DNA of 64,000 bases from JBJFCE01 sp964437825. Lineage in GTDB: Bacteria > Bacillota > Clostridia > Lachnospirales > Lachnospiraceae. This document shows, in pieces, positions 52,213 through 60,335 of this stretch; position 1 is the first letter of the stretch, and every line of letters starts with the position of its first letter. The translations under genes and the position numbers were made by a program. The stretch covers positions 14,860 through 78,859 of the forward strand of contig CAYTIH010000003.1 in NCBI GenBank assembly GCA_964437825.1, read 5' to 3'. The notes below the pieces were generated by a model that was not told the origin of the DNA, did not search any database, and saw only the letters and a list, made by a program, of their open reading frames with translations.

Positions 52213-53160
52213 ATGGAGTCGGCAGATAATATGAATCAGGATGGATTAAGAGTCCCGGTAGTGTTTAATTTTTTTAACAGAGAGGATACGGCGCTTTCGG
52301 TGTTTGAGACGATCAGGCAGGTAAAGCCAAGGAAGCTTTACCTGGTAGCGGACGGAGCGCGCGCCGGCAGAGCCGGAGAGAAGGAAAAGGTCGAGGCGCT
52401 TAGGGAGAAGATTCTAAGCAGGATTGACTGGGACTGCGAAGTTCATAAAAATTTTGCGGATAAAAATATGGGATGCAGGGACCGGATTGTGTCCGGGTAT
52501 GACTGGGTTTTTGAGCAGGAGGAGATGGCGATTCTGCTGGAGGATGATACCTGTCCGCTTCCTTCTTTTTATCCCTATTGTCAGGAGCTGCTGGAAAGAT
52601 ACCGGGATGATGAGAGGATCTTCCTGATTGCGGGTAACAATCTGAATCAAAGCTATGAAATCAGGGACAGCTATGCATTTTCCAGATTTCCCTCCACTTG
52701 GGGCTGGGCGACATGGGCAAGAGCGTGGCGCTGTTATGACGGAACGATGAAAACCTGGGAGAAAATGAAAGCGGGTAAGGCGCATGAACAGTATTACGGC
52801 AGGAAGTTTGCAAAGCTTTATATGCCCATGGTAGAGCAGGGATTTAACGGAAAAGTGGATACCTGGGACTGGCAGTGGGAGGCATCCAGACTCTGGAATT
52901 ACGGAATCGGGATTGCACCGAAATATAATATGATCCGGAATATCGGATTTAACAGCGCTGAGGCGACCCATACCGAGGGAAAGTGCCTGTATGATTTTGC
53001 GGCAAGGGATATCGAATTTCCGCTAAAGCATCCGGAGACGGTACTGCCGGACCTTGAGCTGGACAGATCCTATCTGAAAAATATCGTGGCAAAGGAGCTG
53101 CAGGGGCGGACGCTCATCGGGAGAGTGAAAAGGAGAATCCGTCTTTTGTTTGCAAAGTAA
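52213..53160 (+). CDS. HlpA-like glycosyltransferase (GT2/GNT-I-like)
   Basis: A 315-residue protein of the group annotated as hemolytic protein HlpA-like or glycosyltransferase family 2, related to GNT-I-type GT-A enzymes. Typical blocks are PVVFNFFNREDTALSVFETI at the start, LYLVADGAR, EMAILLEDDTCPLPSFYPYC (metal site Glu-Asp-Asp) and FSRFPSTWGWATWARAW. The final domain has WDWQWEASRLWNYG, also conserved. It would transfer a sugar within the cytoplasm. The start is ATG 52213 with only a weak site; ATG 52231 is an alternative. Confidence 0.8.
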   Translation: MESADNMNQDGLRVPVVFNFFNREDTALSVFETIRQVKPRKLYLVADGARAGRAGEKEKVEALREKILSRIDWDCEVHKNFADKNMGCRDRIVSGYDWVFEQEEMAILLEDDTCPLPSFYPYCQELLERYRDDERIFLIAGNNLNQSYEIRDSYAFSRFPSTWGWATWARAWRCYDGTMKTWEKMKAGKAHEQYYGRKFAKLYMPMVEQGFNGKVDTWDWQWEASRLWNYGIGIAPKYNMIRNIGFNSAEATHTEGKCLYDFAARDIEFPLKHPETVLPDLELDRSYLKNIVAKELQGRTLIGRVKRRIRLLFAK

Positions 53161-53172
53161 GAGGAAAGAAGA

Positions 53173-54144
53173 ATGAATACCGTATCAATTATCATACCAA
53201 CCTATAACAGAGCACAGTATATCAGTTTAACCATCGAAAGCTTTCTGAATCAGACCTATGATGCGGACAAGGTGGAGCTTTTGGTTTGCGATAATCACTC
53301 TACGGATCATACAAAAGAAGTGATTGAGGGCTTGATTCGCAAGTATCCGGAGAGAAATATCCGCTATCTGTATGAGGACAGACAGGGCGTCCACTATACC
53401 AGAAATACGGCGGCTAAGCAGGCAGCGGGGGAAATTCTGTATTTTACGGATGATGATATGGTGGCGGCGCCCGATTTGCTGGAAAAGCTGCTCGCGGTAT
53501 TTGAGTTAAATGAAAAAATTGCGGTTGCTACCGGAAAGGTCATTCCCAGATGGGAAGTGACGCCGCCAAAGTGGGTGGAGAAATACCTGAATAACCGGTA
53601 TCTCAGTTTAAATGACAGGAATGCAAAGCTGCTTGTGACGGATTACGACTGCGGCGTATACAGCTGCCATGAGGCTGTCAGAAGGGAAGTGTTCTTTCAA
53701 ACCTGCGGATTTCATCCGGAAAACACCGCGGGGCTGTGGATCGGGGACGGTGAGACCGGTTTAAACCGTGAGATTGTTCAGATGGGCTGCTGGTTTGCTT
53801 ATGTGGGGGACTCTGTGATCGAGCATATCACGCCGCCGGGGCGCATGACGCAGAAATATCTGAATAAGCGCCTGTATAATCAGGGCAACAGCGATATGTA
53901 TTCGGAATATAAGGCGAAAAAGGGCGCGGTCAGTATACATTGGTATAACAGGCTTCCGAAGCTGCTTCATAAGTGGCTTCAGATTACGTATCAGTCGCTC
54001 AGAAAGAAAAACACTATGCGTTTTTGCATTTCCTATGTCAGCTATTATAAAGCACAGATTCATTTTATGAAGGAACTGCGAAGAAACGAGACCTTCAGAC
54101 AGTTAGTGGAGCGGGACGACTGGCTGAGGGACGAGCATAGATAA
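53173..54144 (+). CDS. GT2 glycosyltransferase
   Basis: A 323-residue GT-A enzyme. SIIIPTYNRAQYISLTIESF, VCDNHSTDHT and YFTDDDMVAAPDLL (metal site) form the nucleotide-binding half; GLWIGDGETGLNREIVQMG is the acceptor-side acidic block. The C-terminal ~80 residues are basic and amphipathic and may lie on the membrane surface. It follows the HlpA-like gene by 12 bases with GAGGAAAGAAG before the ATG. The sugar is unknown. Confidence 0.87.
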   Translation: MNTVSIIIPTYNRAQYISLTIESFLNQTYDADKVELLVCDNHSTDHTKEVIEGLIRKYPERNIRYLYEDRQGVHYTRNTAAKQAAGEILYFTDDDMVAAPDLLEKLLAVFELNEKIAVATGKVIPRWEVTPPKWVEKYLNNRYLSLNDRNAKLLVTDYDCGVYSCHEAVRREVFFQTCGFHPENTAGLWIGDGETGLNREIVQMGCWFAYVGDSVIEHITPPGRMTQKYLNKRLYNQGNSDMYSEYKAKKGAVSIHWYNRLPKLLHKWLQITYQSLRKKNTMRFCISYVSYYKAQIHFMKELRRNETFRQLVERDDWLRDEHR

Positions 54145-54193
54145 GGAAATTCTAAGTCGGTATGATACGCCGGCCGGCGGGAAGTGAGATCAA

Positions 54194-55825
54194 GTGGAAA
54201 AAATAAAAAAGTATTATAACGAAGGAATCGAGCTCATTGTATTGATTTTGATTTTTCTGGTAATCTATCAGTGTGCGATTTTGGGAATCGACGGATATCA
54301 TGACGGCACTGTTTTTAATACGGCAATGGATGTCATACATGGGAAAAAGCTTTTTTCACAGACACGGACACAGTATGGTATTTTGACCGTTTATTTGCAG
54401 GTATTTTCCATACGGCTGCTCGGTGAAAAAATATGGTCTCTCAGGGTGCTGTCGGTTCTGTTTTACACCTTAAGCTTTGGCATGTATTATATGATTTTCA
54501 AGAGAATCATGCCCAAAGCGCTTGTGATCGGAAGTCAGGTGATCCTGCTGTTATGCGCACCTTTTTGGATTACAACCTTTCATTCGTGGGCAAGTGTGTA
54601 TGCGCTCTTTTTTATGCTGTGTGCGATGAAGGCCTTTATGTGTTATCTGGATACGGGAAAAAAGCATTGGATGCTGCTGTGCGCAATGGCGGTATCGCTG
54701 GCTTTTTGGTGCAGACAGCCGGTGGGAATGGTGCTGGCGCTTGCCGTATTATTATGCCTGATCGGGATGCGGTTATTTGCAAAGGGGCAGTATTCTGTCA
54801 GAAACGGATTGCTCTGCGCAGGTCTGGGATTTATCCTTGTCTGTATTCCGTTTTTCGTATTTCTGACGGTTCAGGGAACCTGGAAGGAATGGTGGAATAC
54901 AAGCATAGGGGATGCCTTTCGTTTTATTGTATTTAAGTCAGCGCTCCCGACAGCCTCAGTCACTGCATTGCCGGATCAGATGCTGGCGGCAACCGGATTG
55001 GGCGCAAAGCTTAAGCATATACTCAGCGCTGCGCTTCATGCGCTGAAAACACTTTACCGCAGCCTGTTTCCGTTTCATGATGCGGATGATTTTACAATTT
55101 CGTCGGGAATTTTTCTGTTCCTGCCGATTACGAATCTGTATGTGTTTATCAAAGAATTTGCAGGATTATGCAGGAACCGGAAAACAGCATGCTTGGACAA
55201 GGCGGAGATTTCGGAAAAAATACTGTTGTCATCCATGTGCATTTTCGCTTTGTCATCATGGCATCAGTATTATCCGGTGTCGGATGTGCGCCATTGGTAC
55301 TGGGGCGGTTTCCCGATGATGGGAATTTTAGTCTATATGGTATATCGGTTTGTAAAAGCGGCAAATCAAAAACGGATCATCGCGCTTACACTATGCGCCG
55401 TATTTGTGCTGGGTGCGGGAACGATTCATGAAAGGTTTGTTGCTTATAAAAATACCAGGCGGCCGACATATACCAAGGAACTGGATACGGAAATCACGCC
55501 GTATCTGGAGGGATTGAAGCTCAGCGATGAGCAGATTACGTTCTTTACTGCTTTTGTAGAGATAAAAGATCTGATTCGTGAGAACTATCCGGATACGTAT
55601 TTTAATAATTCCAGCTTCTGCTGCATTTTGACTGCAATCTGTGACAATGATCTTGTAGAGCAGAGGGAATACACGGTTCACGTATCGTCTTTGGAGTATC
55701 CGGAACTGTTAGAACAAGGTTATTATTTATATGCGGCGATCGATCAGAATTATCGTGAACAGGAGCTGGCGGAATATGAAAATACAATTTATATCTATCT
55801 GCCGGATACCATGATTCTGAAATAA
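54194..55825 (+). CDS. Polytopic membrane protein, GT39/GT-C-like
   Basis: A 543-residue protein of about eleven helices with a C-terminal outside domain (about 415-543). After the first helix comes GIDGYHDGTVFNTAMDVIHG with acidic residues in the first outside loop, then RTQYGILTVYLQVF, and FWITTFHSWASVYALFF; this plan is typical of PMT/ArnT-like GT-C enzymes that use lipid-phosphate sugars. The start is GTG at 54194 (no upstream ATG fits). It stands between two GT2 genes in the same direction. Sugar and acceptor are unknown. Confidence 0.75.
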   Translation: MEKIKKYYNEGIELIVLILIFLVIYQCAILGIDGYHDGTVFNTAMDVIHGKKLFSQTRTQYGILTVYLQVFSIRLLGEKIWSLRVLSVLFYTLSFGMYYMIFKRIMPKALVIGSQVILLLCAPFWITTFHSWASVYALFFMLCAMKAFMCYLDTGKKHWMLLCAMAVSLAFWCRQPVGMVLALAVLLCLIGMRLFAKGQYSVRNGLLCAGLGFILVCIPFFVFLTVQGTWKEWWNTSIGDAFRFIVFKSALPTASVTALPDQMLAATGLGAKLKHILSAALHALKTLYRSLFPFHDADDFTISSGIFLFLPITNLYVFIKEFAGLCRNRKTACLDKAEISEKILLSSMCIFALSSWHQYYPVSDVRHWYWGGFPMMGILVYMVYRFVKAANQKRIIALTLCAVFVLGAGTIHERFVAYKNTRRPTYTKELDTEITPYLEGLKLSDEQITFFTAFVEIKDLIRENYPDTYFNNSSFCCILTAICDNDLVEQREYTVHVSSLEYPELLEQGYYLYAAIDQNYREQELAEYENTIYIYLPDTMILK

Positions 55826-55856
55826 AGACGGATGCGTTTGGGTTTAGGGGAATCCT

Positions 55857-56873
55857 ATGAATACTTGTAAGCTTTCAATGATTGTAGCGGTATATAATAC
55901 GCAGGAATATCTGGAAAGATGTCTGGATAGTATCAGGCAGCAGACTGCGGACCGGGAGTTGTATGAAGTCATTCTTGTGGATGACGGCTCCACGGACGAA
56001 TCTCCTGCGATCATTGACCGGTATGTATCGGCATGTCCGAATTTCAAAGCGATTCATAAAGAGAATGAGGGCACCTATCTGTGCAGGCAGGATGGCATGA
56101 GGCAGGCAAGGGGCGAATATGTCATCTTTGTGGATTCGGATGACTGGCTCTGTGAAAATGCAGTGGAGGTCTTACTTTCATGCATGGATCAGGAAAAGTA
56201 TGATATGCTTGAATTCGGGATCTATGACGAGACGCCGGAGGAAACGAAGGTCAATTATCAGCTGCCTGAGGGAATTTATGACAGAAATGAAATTGCGAAA
56301 AGGCTGGTGTGCAGGCAGATGACGGTGGAGCTGTGGCACAGAATGTTTTCCGGAAAGGTCATTTGCAGATATCTTGATTATTTCGATTCCCATTATAAGA
56401 GACAGGAGTTTAAGGGGATCCGCATTGAGGATGAATATCTGTTTCCGGCCCTTTTGCGTCATGTGAATCGGATCAGGGGATTGGAGATACCGTTATATCA
56501 TTATAGAGAAGCAAGCAGCGGCAGTATGATGAAGCGTGTGGAGCAGGAATCGCAGGTAAAGCTGTTTCACGCCAGAACACTCATAGAGGCGGGCTTTTTG
56601 ATCCTGAAGGAAATTAAGGAAGACAGAAAACTGACCGGGATTTTTTATTACGGGCAGATTCAAAATTTGTTTTATTATATCGGCTGTATCATAAAATTTG
56701 ACCGATATGACGAGATGAAATGCTTTCGGGAATACTATGAAAAGTGGAAGCAATGCTCTTTTTATTTCCCGATTCGGAATATCTCGGATGCGAAATGGCT
56801 GCTTAGGGTTTTCAAAAGAAAAGCCGGGCTGCGGATAAAATATCTGAAGGTGAGCAGAGGAAAAGGCAAGTGA
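55857..56873 (+). CDS. GT2 glycosyltransferase
   Basis: A 338-residue GT-A enzyme. SMIVAVYNTQEYLERCLDSI and VDDGSTDESP bind nucleotide, GTYLCRQDGMRQARGEYVIF leads into FVDSDDW (metal site), and FKGIRIEDEYLFPALLRHV is the acceptor block. The C-terminus is rich in Tyr, Lys and Arg and may be surface-bound. AGGGGAATCCT lies before the ATG. The next gene starts 18 bases downstream, so the aldolase block is likely on the same transcript. Confidence 0.87.
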   Translation: MNTCKLSMIVAVYNTQEYLERCLDSIRQQTADRELYEVILVDDGSTDESPAIIDRYVSACPNFKAIHKENEGTYLCRQDGMRQARGEYVIFVDSDDWLCENAVEVLLSCMDQEKYDMLEFGIYDETPEETKVNYQLPEGIYDRNEIAKRLVCRQMTVELWHRMFSGKVICRYLDYFDSHYKRQEFKGIRIEDEYLFPALLRHVNRIRGLEIPLYHYREASSGSMMKRVEQESQVKLFHARTLIEAGFLILKEIKEDRKLTGIFYYGQIQNLFYYIGCIIKFDRYDEMKCFREYYEKWKQCSFYFPIRNISDAKWLLRVFKRKAGLRIKYLKVSRGKGK

Positions 56874-56891
56874 ATCATATAGGAGAAGCGA

Positions 56892-58520
56892 ATGAAGAAT
56901 CAGCAAATCATCAAGCTGCTGGACTGTACTCTTCGGGACGGCGGTTATGTGAATGACTGGCACTTTGGCGCCAGCAATATTGTGAATATTTTTGAACGTC
57001 TGGTCAGCGCCGGAATGGATATTATTGAAGTCGGTTTTCTGGATGAGCGCAGACCTTTTGATCCGGACAGCTCCATTATGCCGGATACGGATGCGGTGCA
57101 GAAAATCTATGGGGATCTGGATAAGGGAAATTCCTTAATTGTGGGAATGATTGATTACGGAACCTGCGGGATAGAGCATGTTGCGCCGGCATCGGAATGC
57201 TTTCTGGACGGCATTCGTATCATTTTTAAAAAACAAAAGATGCATGAAGCCGTTGCGTTCTGCCATCAGGTCAAACAACTGGGCTATAAGGTGTTTGCCC
57301 AGGCGGTATCCATTACCAGTTATAATGACGAAGAATTTGAAGAACTGCTCGGCCTGGTAAACGGTCTCAAGCCGTATGCATTTTCGCTGGTTGATACCTA
57401 TGGGCTGCTTCATAAAAGCAAGCTGATGCATTATTATAATGCGGCGGATGAAATGTTAAAGCCCGATATCGGAATCGGCTATCATGCGCATAATAATTTC
57501 CAGCTTGCCTATGCAAACTGTGTCGAGCTTTTGGAAAATCCTCCGAAGGAGCGTATGCTGCTGGTGGACGGAAGTCTGTACGGAATGGGGAAAAGCGCGG
57601 GAAATGCCCCGATTGAGCTGCTTGCCATGTATATGAATGAGCATGGAATGAAGCATTATCACAGCAGCCAGCTTCTGGAGGCAATCGATGTAACGATTCT
57701 GGATATTTACCGCCAGATTCCATGGGGCTATAGTTTTAAATTTTTTCTTTCGGCTTCCCATGACTGCCATCCCAATTATGTCAGCTATCTGATGGACAAG
57801 CAGAAGCTGTCCGTCAAATCCATTCATGAGATTCTGGATATGCTGAGGGGGGAGAAAAAGCTGCTATATGATAAGGATTATATCGAAGATCTCTATGTGG
57901 AATACCAGAAACAGACAACCTTAGTGGATAAGGACGCCGTAAACAGACTGATGGGCGAGCTGTCCGGAAAGAAAATTCTGCTTCTGGGCCCCGGAAATCA
58001 TGTCTCCGATGAAAAAGAAAAAGTATACGAGTATATCGGACGGAATCATCCGGTGATTATCGCGATCAATTTCATGCCGGCGGATTATCAGGTGGATTAT
58101 TTATTTATCAGTAATGCCAAGCGTTATGTGCAGTTGTCTTCGGCCATTGCCAGAATGCCGCGGGAGGTGAAGCTGATCGCGACTTCAAATGTGACTAAGG
58201 CGAGCGGCTCATTTGATTATACACTGCAATATAGCGACCTGCTGGATGAAGAAGCCATGATCGTTGATAACCCGATGATTATGATGATTCATCTATGCAG
58301 CGATCATCAGGTTAAGGAAATTGCGCTTGCGGGCTTTGACGGCTATACAACCTCTCAAACGTCCGATTATGTGAATCCGAATATGGCGCATTCCTTCAGT
58401 AAGGAGAAGGCGCTGGAGTTAAATGCGGATGTGGAGAGCAGTCTTAAGAGAATCGAACATCTTGCAGAGCTGAATTTTATTACGACCACGCATTACCGGG
58501 TGCCGCGGCAGGGACAGTGA
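56892..58520 (+). CDS. DRE-TIM aldolase-like protein with C-terminal extra domain
   Basis: A 542-residue two-part protein. Residues ~1-330 are a DRE-TIM metallolyase barrel: LLDCTLRDGGYVND gives Asp11 and the Arg15-Asp16 pair, and GYHAHNNFQLAYAN gives the metal ligands His198 and His200; LVDGSLYGMGKSAGNAPIELL is the late family block. This fold serves 4-hydroxy-2-oxovalerate aldolase, HMG-CoA lyase and isopropylmalate synthase. Residues ~355-542 form a different Rossmann-like domain (ILLLGPGNHVSDEKEK, then VDYLFISNAKRY) whose role I cannot name. The preceding GT2 gene is 18 bases upstream and a HAD phosphatase follows. It may make or cleave a branched acyl or keto-acid unit for the glycan. 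Confidence 0.8.
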   Translation: MKNQQIIKLLDCTLRDGGYVNDWHFGASNIVNIFERLVSAGMDIIEVGFLDERRPFDPDSSIMPDTDAVQKIYGDLDKGNSLIVGMIDYGTCGIEHVAPASECFLDGIRIIFKKQKMHEAVAFCHQVKQLGYKVFAQAVSITSYNDEEFEELLGLVNGLKPYAFSLVDTYGLLHKSKLMHYYNAADEMLKPDIGIGYHAHNNFQLAYANCVELLENPPKERMLLVDGSLYGMGKSAGNAPIELLAMYMNEHGMKHYHSSQLLEAIDVTILDIYRQIPWGYSFKFFLSASHDCHPNYVSYLMDKQKLSVKSIHEILDMLRGEKKLLYDKDYIEDLYVEYQKQTTLVDKDAVNRLMGELSGKKILLLGPGNHVSDEKEKVYEYIGRNHPVIIAINFMPADYQVDYLFISNAKRYVQLSSAIARMPREVKLIATSNVTKASGSFDYTLQYSDLLDEEAMIVDNPMIMMIHLCSDHQVKEIALAGFDGYTTSQTSDYVNPNMAHSFSKEKALELNADVESSLKRIEHLAELNFITTTHYRVPRQGQ

Positions 58521-58564
58521 CCGGATTGCCTAAGCGACAGGATTATAGGAAAGGATCGGACCGC

Positions 58565-59242
58565 ATGAAAAAAGCAGTTATTTTTGATGTTGACGGAACT
58601 TTGCTTGATACAACGCAGGGAGTTCTTTCGTCCGTGGAATATACCATAAAAGCGCATCGGCTGCCAAGTCTTAGGAAGGAACAGCTTTTGACATTTATCG
58701 GGCCGCCGATTCAGGATTCCTTTGCAAGAGCCTATGGACTTGAGGGAGATATTCTTCAGGAGCTTGCAGCTACTTTCAGGAACCGGTATAAGGAGGAGGA
58801 CTTATATAAGGCGGCTGCCTATGACGGAATTTATGAGGTTTGCGATGAATTGAAACGGCATGGTATCGCTATTGCCGTAGCGACTTATAAACGTCAGGAC
58901 TATGCCGTGAAGATTATGCGGCATTTTGGGTTTGACAGGTATACGGATATCATTTATGGAGCAGACCATGAGAATAAGCTGAAAAAAGTGGATATCATCA
59001 GGAAGTGTCTTGTTTCCATGGGGATCAGCGATTATGGGGATGCTGTTATGGCAGGGGACAGCGATCATGACGCCATTGGCGCACAGAAGGTCGGAATAGA
59101 TTTCATAGGCGTGACCTATGGATTCGGATTCAAAGCGGCAAAGGATGCAGAGCGGTTTGCAAATACGATAGGAGTGGCGGAAAAAGCGGCGGAGATTTTA
59201 GAATGTGTCGGCGTTAACGCACACAGATGGGAGCAGGAATGA
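58565..59242 (+). CDS. HAD superfamily phosphatase
   Basis: A 225-residue HAD hydrolase of the phosphoglycolate phosphatase-like kind. FDVDGTLLD holds the nucleophile and acid Asp residues (8 and 10), TYKRQDYAVKIM follows motif II, and MAGDSDHDAIGAQKVGI is motif IV. The cap domain (about 15-85) is helical. It would dephosphorylate a small sugar or acyl phosphate intermediate, perhaps one made by the flanking aldolase and TPP enzymes. I use ATG 58565, preceded by AGGAAAGGA; the longer frame to 58517 overlaps the aldolase and is unlikely. The stop overlaps the next start (ATGA). Confidence 0.87.
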   Translation: MKKAVIFDVDGTLLDTTQGVLSSVEYTIKAHRLPSLRKEQLLTFIGPPIQDSFARAYGLEGDILQELAATFRNRYKEEDLYKAAAYDGIYEVCDELKRHGIAIAVATYKRQDYAVKIMRHFGFDRYTDIIYGADHENKLKKVDIIRKCLVSMGISDYGDAVMAGDSDHDAIGAQKVGIDFIGVTYGFGFKAAKDAERFANTIGVAEKAAEILECVGVNAHRWEQE

Positions 59243-60330
59243 ATCGCAGAATACAGGTTTATGATTCATTGCGGGGAATAGGTACAATTCTGATATTTTT
59301 AAGTCATATGACTTTTATGAGCACATACTATACATGGTATATTTATCTGGAAAACGGATATTACAGTGTCGTTTTTTTCTTTTTGTTATCCGGCTTTGTA
59401 ATGATGCTTGGGCAGCGTGGCCAATGTCAGGGCAGATTGACATGGACCGAAGAAAAAAACTTTCTGGGACGGCGGATGAAGAAAATTTATCCGCTTTATC
59501 TGATTACAATGGGAATTTTTATGTTGTATTGTTTGGTCGGTGATATTATCATAAAAGGCGGAAACGGTGAGATAGTCAAGGGGTATCTGATCAAAGGTCT
59601 TTTGTCCGTCACCATGCTGCAATCGTTAATTCCCTTTTATGAGACGGCGCTGTGCTTCAACAGCGCGGCATGGTTTTTGTCGGTTCTGTTTGTACTGTAT
59701 CTGTTTACGCCCTGTCTGGTCAGGTTTGTGAACAGATTTGGAGGCGTCCGCATGCTGCTTGCGGTATTGCTTGCGTTTGCAGTAGTGTATGAACTGTTTT
59801 CCCGGTTCGGTAAAGAAATTCCGGATTGTTCGCTGACACATACCACGCCGTATATCAATTTCTTTTTTTATGTGACGGGAATGGTTCTGGCTCATCTGTA
59901 TATGAATAGGAAGCGGATGCCGTCCGATACCTTCTGTTCTATATGTGAGCTTTTGGGGGCGGTTTTGTGCCTATGTGTCAATTTCATGTATCGCATGATT
60001 GACAATCCTCTGGTTTACAGACTGCTTACCGTGTGTTCACTTGCGTTTTTGATCTATATCCTTGCATTTGAAAAAGGCATTTTGAGCAGGCTGTTATTAA
60101 GGTGCAGGGTGCTGTCCCGGGTGGGCAGGATCAGCTTTGAGGTATATTTGATTCATTATCCTGTCTGTGTGATCGGTTTTGCTCTGCTTGGGCGCATATT
60201 TCGGCCGTCAATGGAAATCTACTTGCTGTATTTCCTGCTTTTTTGGACGGTCACGCTGCTTTCGGCTGTTTTGTACCGGCAGTTTGCGTCTTGGCTTCGA
60301 AAAAAGATATCAGAAAGAAAGGCCTGGTGA
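59239..60330 (+). CDS. Acyltransferase 3 family integral membrane protein
   Basis: A 363-residue membrane protein of about ten helices. VYDSLRGIGTILIFLSHMTF carries the conserved D-x-L-R-G and His of the acyltransferase-3 family; YYSVVFFFLLSGFVMM and AAWFLSVLFVLYLFTPCLV are the later blocks. Unlike the other three members it has the classic L-R-G form closer to OafA. The ATG at 59239 overlaps the HAD stop and has GGGAG five bases upstream. Being enclosed by the aldolase, HAD and TPP genes, it may transfer the acyl group those enzymes make; this is inference. Confidence 0.84.
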   Translation: MNRRIQVYDSLRGIGTILIFLSHMTFMSTYYTWYIYLENGYYSVVFFFLLSGFVMMLGQRGQCQGRLTWTEEKNFLGRRMKKIYPLYLITMGIFMLYCLVGDIIIKGGNGEIVKGYLIKGLLSVTMLQSLIPFYETALCFNSAAWFLSVLFVLYLFTPCLVRFVNRFGGVRMLLAVLLAFAVVYELFSRFGKEIPDCSLTHTTPYINFFFYVTGMVLAHLYMNRKRMPSDTFCSICELLGAVLCLCVNFMYRMIDNPLVYRLLTVCSLAFLIYILAFEKGILSRLLLRCRVLSRVGRISFEVYLIHYPVCVIGFALLGRIFRPSMEIYLLYFLLFWTVTLLSAVLYRQFASWLRKKISERKAW

Positions 60331-60335
60331 AGCTT

